Shown in pieces: positions 63,810 to 64,000 of a stretch of DNA of 64,000 nucleotides. The stretch is from Lactobacillus hominis DSM 23910 = CRBIP 24.179 (lineage in GTDB: Bacteria; Bacillota; Bacilli; Lactobacillales; Lactobacillaceae): assembly GCF_000296835.1 (NCBI RefSeq), contig NZ_CAKE01000011.1, positions 1 to 64,000 on the forward strand, in the 5' to 3' direction. Every line of letters begins with the position of its first letter. Within the stretch, counting starts at the first letter, position 1. Both the position numbers and the translations under genes were made by a program. The notes beneath the pieces were generated by a model. That model made no database searches, was not told where the DNA came from, and saw only the letters and a program-made list of their open reading frames with translations.

Positions 63810-64000
63810 ATGAAAGTTGTTGTTACTGGTGGTGCCGGTTTTATCGGTTCAAACTTTATTTTTTACATGTTAAAGAAGCATCCGGACTATGAAATTATCT
63901 GTCTTGACAGTTTAACTTATGCAGGTAATTTATCTACATTAAAAGATGTGATGGATAACCCTAAATTTAAGTTTGTTAAGTTAGATATTCGCGATCGCAA
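63810..64000 (+). CDS. rmlB: dTDP-glucose 4,6-dehydratase, 5' part
   Basis: The frame runs off the window after 63 complete codons. It begins MKVVVTGGAGFIGSNFIFYM, the NAD-binding GxxGxxG of extended short-chain dehydrogenases, and LDSLTYAGNLSTL, specific to RmlB. It makes dTDP-4-keto-6-deoxyglucose for rhamnose, the sugar predicted for the EPS. CGGAGGA lies six bases before the ATG. Being behind its own promoter, it was probably next to the EPS cluster before the island came in. Confidence 0.93.
   Translation, partial: MKVVVTGGAGFIGSNFIFYMLKKHPDYEIICLDSLTYAGNLSTLKDVMDNPKFKFVKLDIRDR

Noticed and set aside
1-64000. CRISPR arrays, tRNA and rRNA genes, replication origin
   Set aside because: I saw no regularly spaced repeats, tRNA cloverleaf with CCA, rRNA segment or DnaA-box cluster in the window.

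Overview
The window reads as a low-GC Firmicute chromosome, most likely a Lactobacillus of the acidophilus/delbrueckii group (for example crispatus-, helveticus- or amylovorus-like). The gene order efp-asp23-nusB-folD-xseAB-ispA-tlyA-recN, gmk-rpoZ-priA-fmt-rsmB-prpC-prkC-rsgA-rpe-thiN and yloU-fakA-recG-plsX-acpP, the strong GGAGG ribosome sites and the oppDFBC to epsABCDE layout all fit. I cannot settle the species without a search.

Bases 1-31640 are compact core genome, nearly all on the plus strand. In order they hold a truncated YitT-type membrane protein, an Spx/ArsC-type protein, rplU-rpmA behind an L21-type leader, an M24 peptidase, efp, and a long DNA/isoprenoid operon (folD to recN). 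Two small minus-strand genes follow, one of them behind a promoter with two LexA-like boxes. Then come nucleotide, replication and translation genes, the prpC-prkC Ser/Thr phosphatase-kinase pair, the fakA-recG-plsX-acpP lipid genes and an oligopeptide transporter, oppDFBC, that has no adjacent oppA.

Bases 31640-48580 are a Wzy-type exopolysaccharide (EPS) cluster. epsA-epsE (LytR-type ligase, Wzz-type co-polymerase, tyrosine kinase, PHP phosphatase, priming sugar transferase) are conserved. The strain-specific AT-rich part has a rhamnosyltransferase-like enzyme, several other transferases, one intact and one broken acetyltransferase, a Wzy-like polymerase, UDP-galactopyranose mutase and a Wzx-like flippase. 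The repeat unit is predicted to start from a lipid-linked sugar phosphate and to contain rhamnose and galactofuranose. The start of rmlB (dTDP-rhamnose supply) lies at the far end of the window.

Bases 48580-63740 separate the EPS cluster from rmlB and look like a partly decayed defence island. They contain an orphan membrane protein, a frameshifted ISL3-type insertion sequence, a divergent gene pair around a perfect 19-bp-arm palindrome (2-TM protein and a UPF1-like SF1 helicase), and a truncated higB with a frameshifted higA. Further on are a defence-type reverse transcriptase with a premature stop and a structured leader, a YobI-type P-loop NTPase with a probable start-proximal frameshift, and a PD-(D/E)XK/NERD-like nuclease fused to an SF1 helicase. 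Last come an Abi_2/AbiF-type HEPN gene behind a small promoter-hairpin-terminator RNA, and a MerR-methyltransferase fusion. The RNA-Abi locus and the reverse transcriptase with its leader are the most interesting parts. Several of these genes carry lesions at A-runs, which may be real decay or sequencing error.
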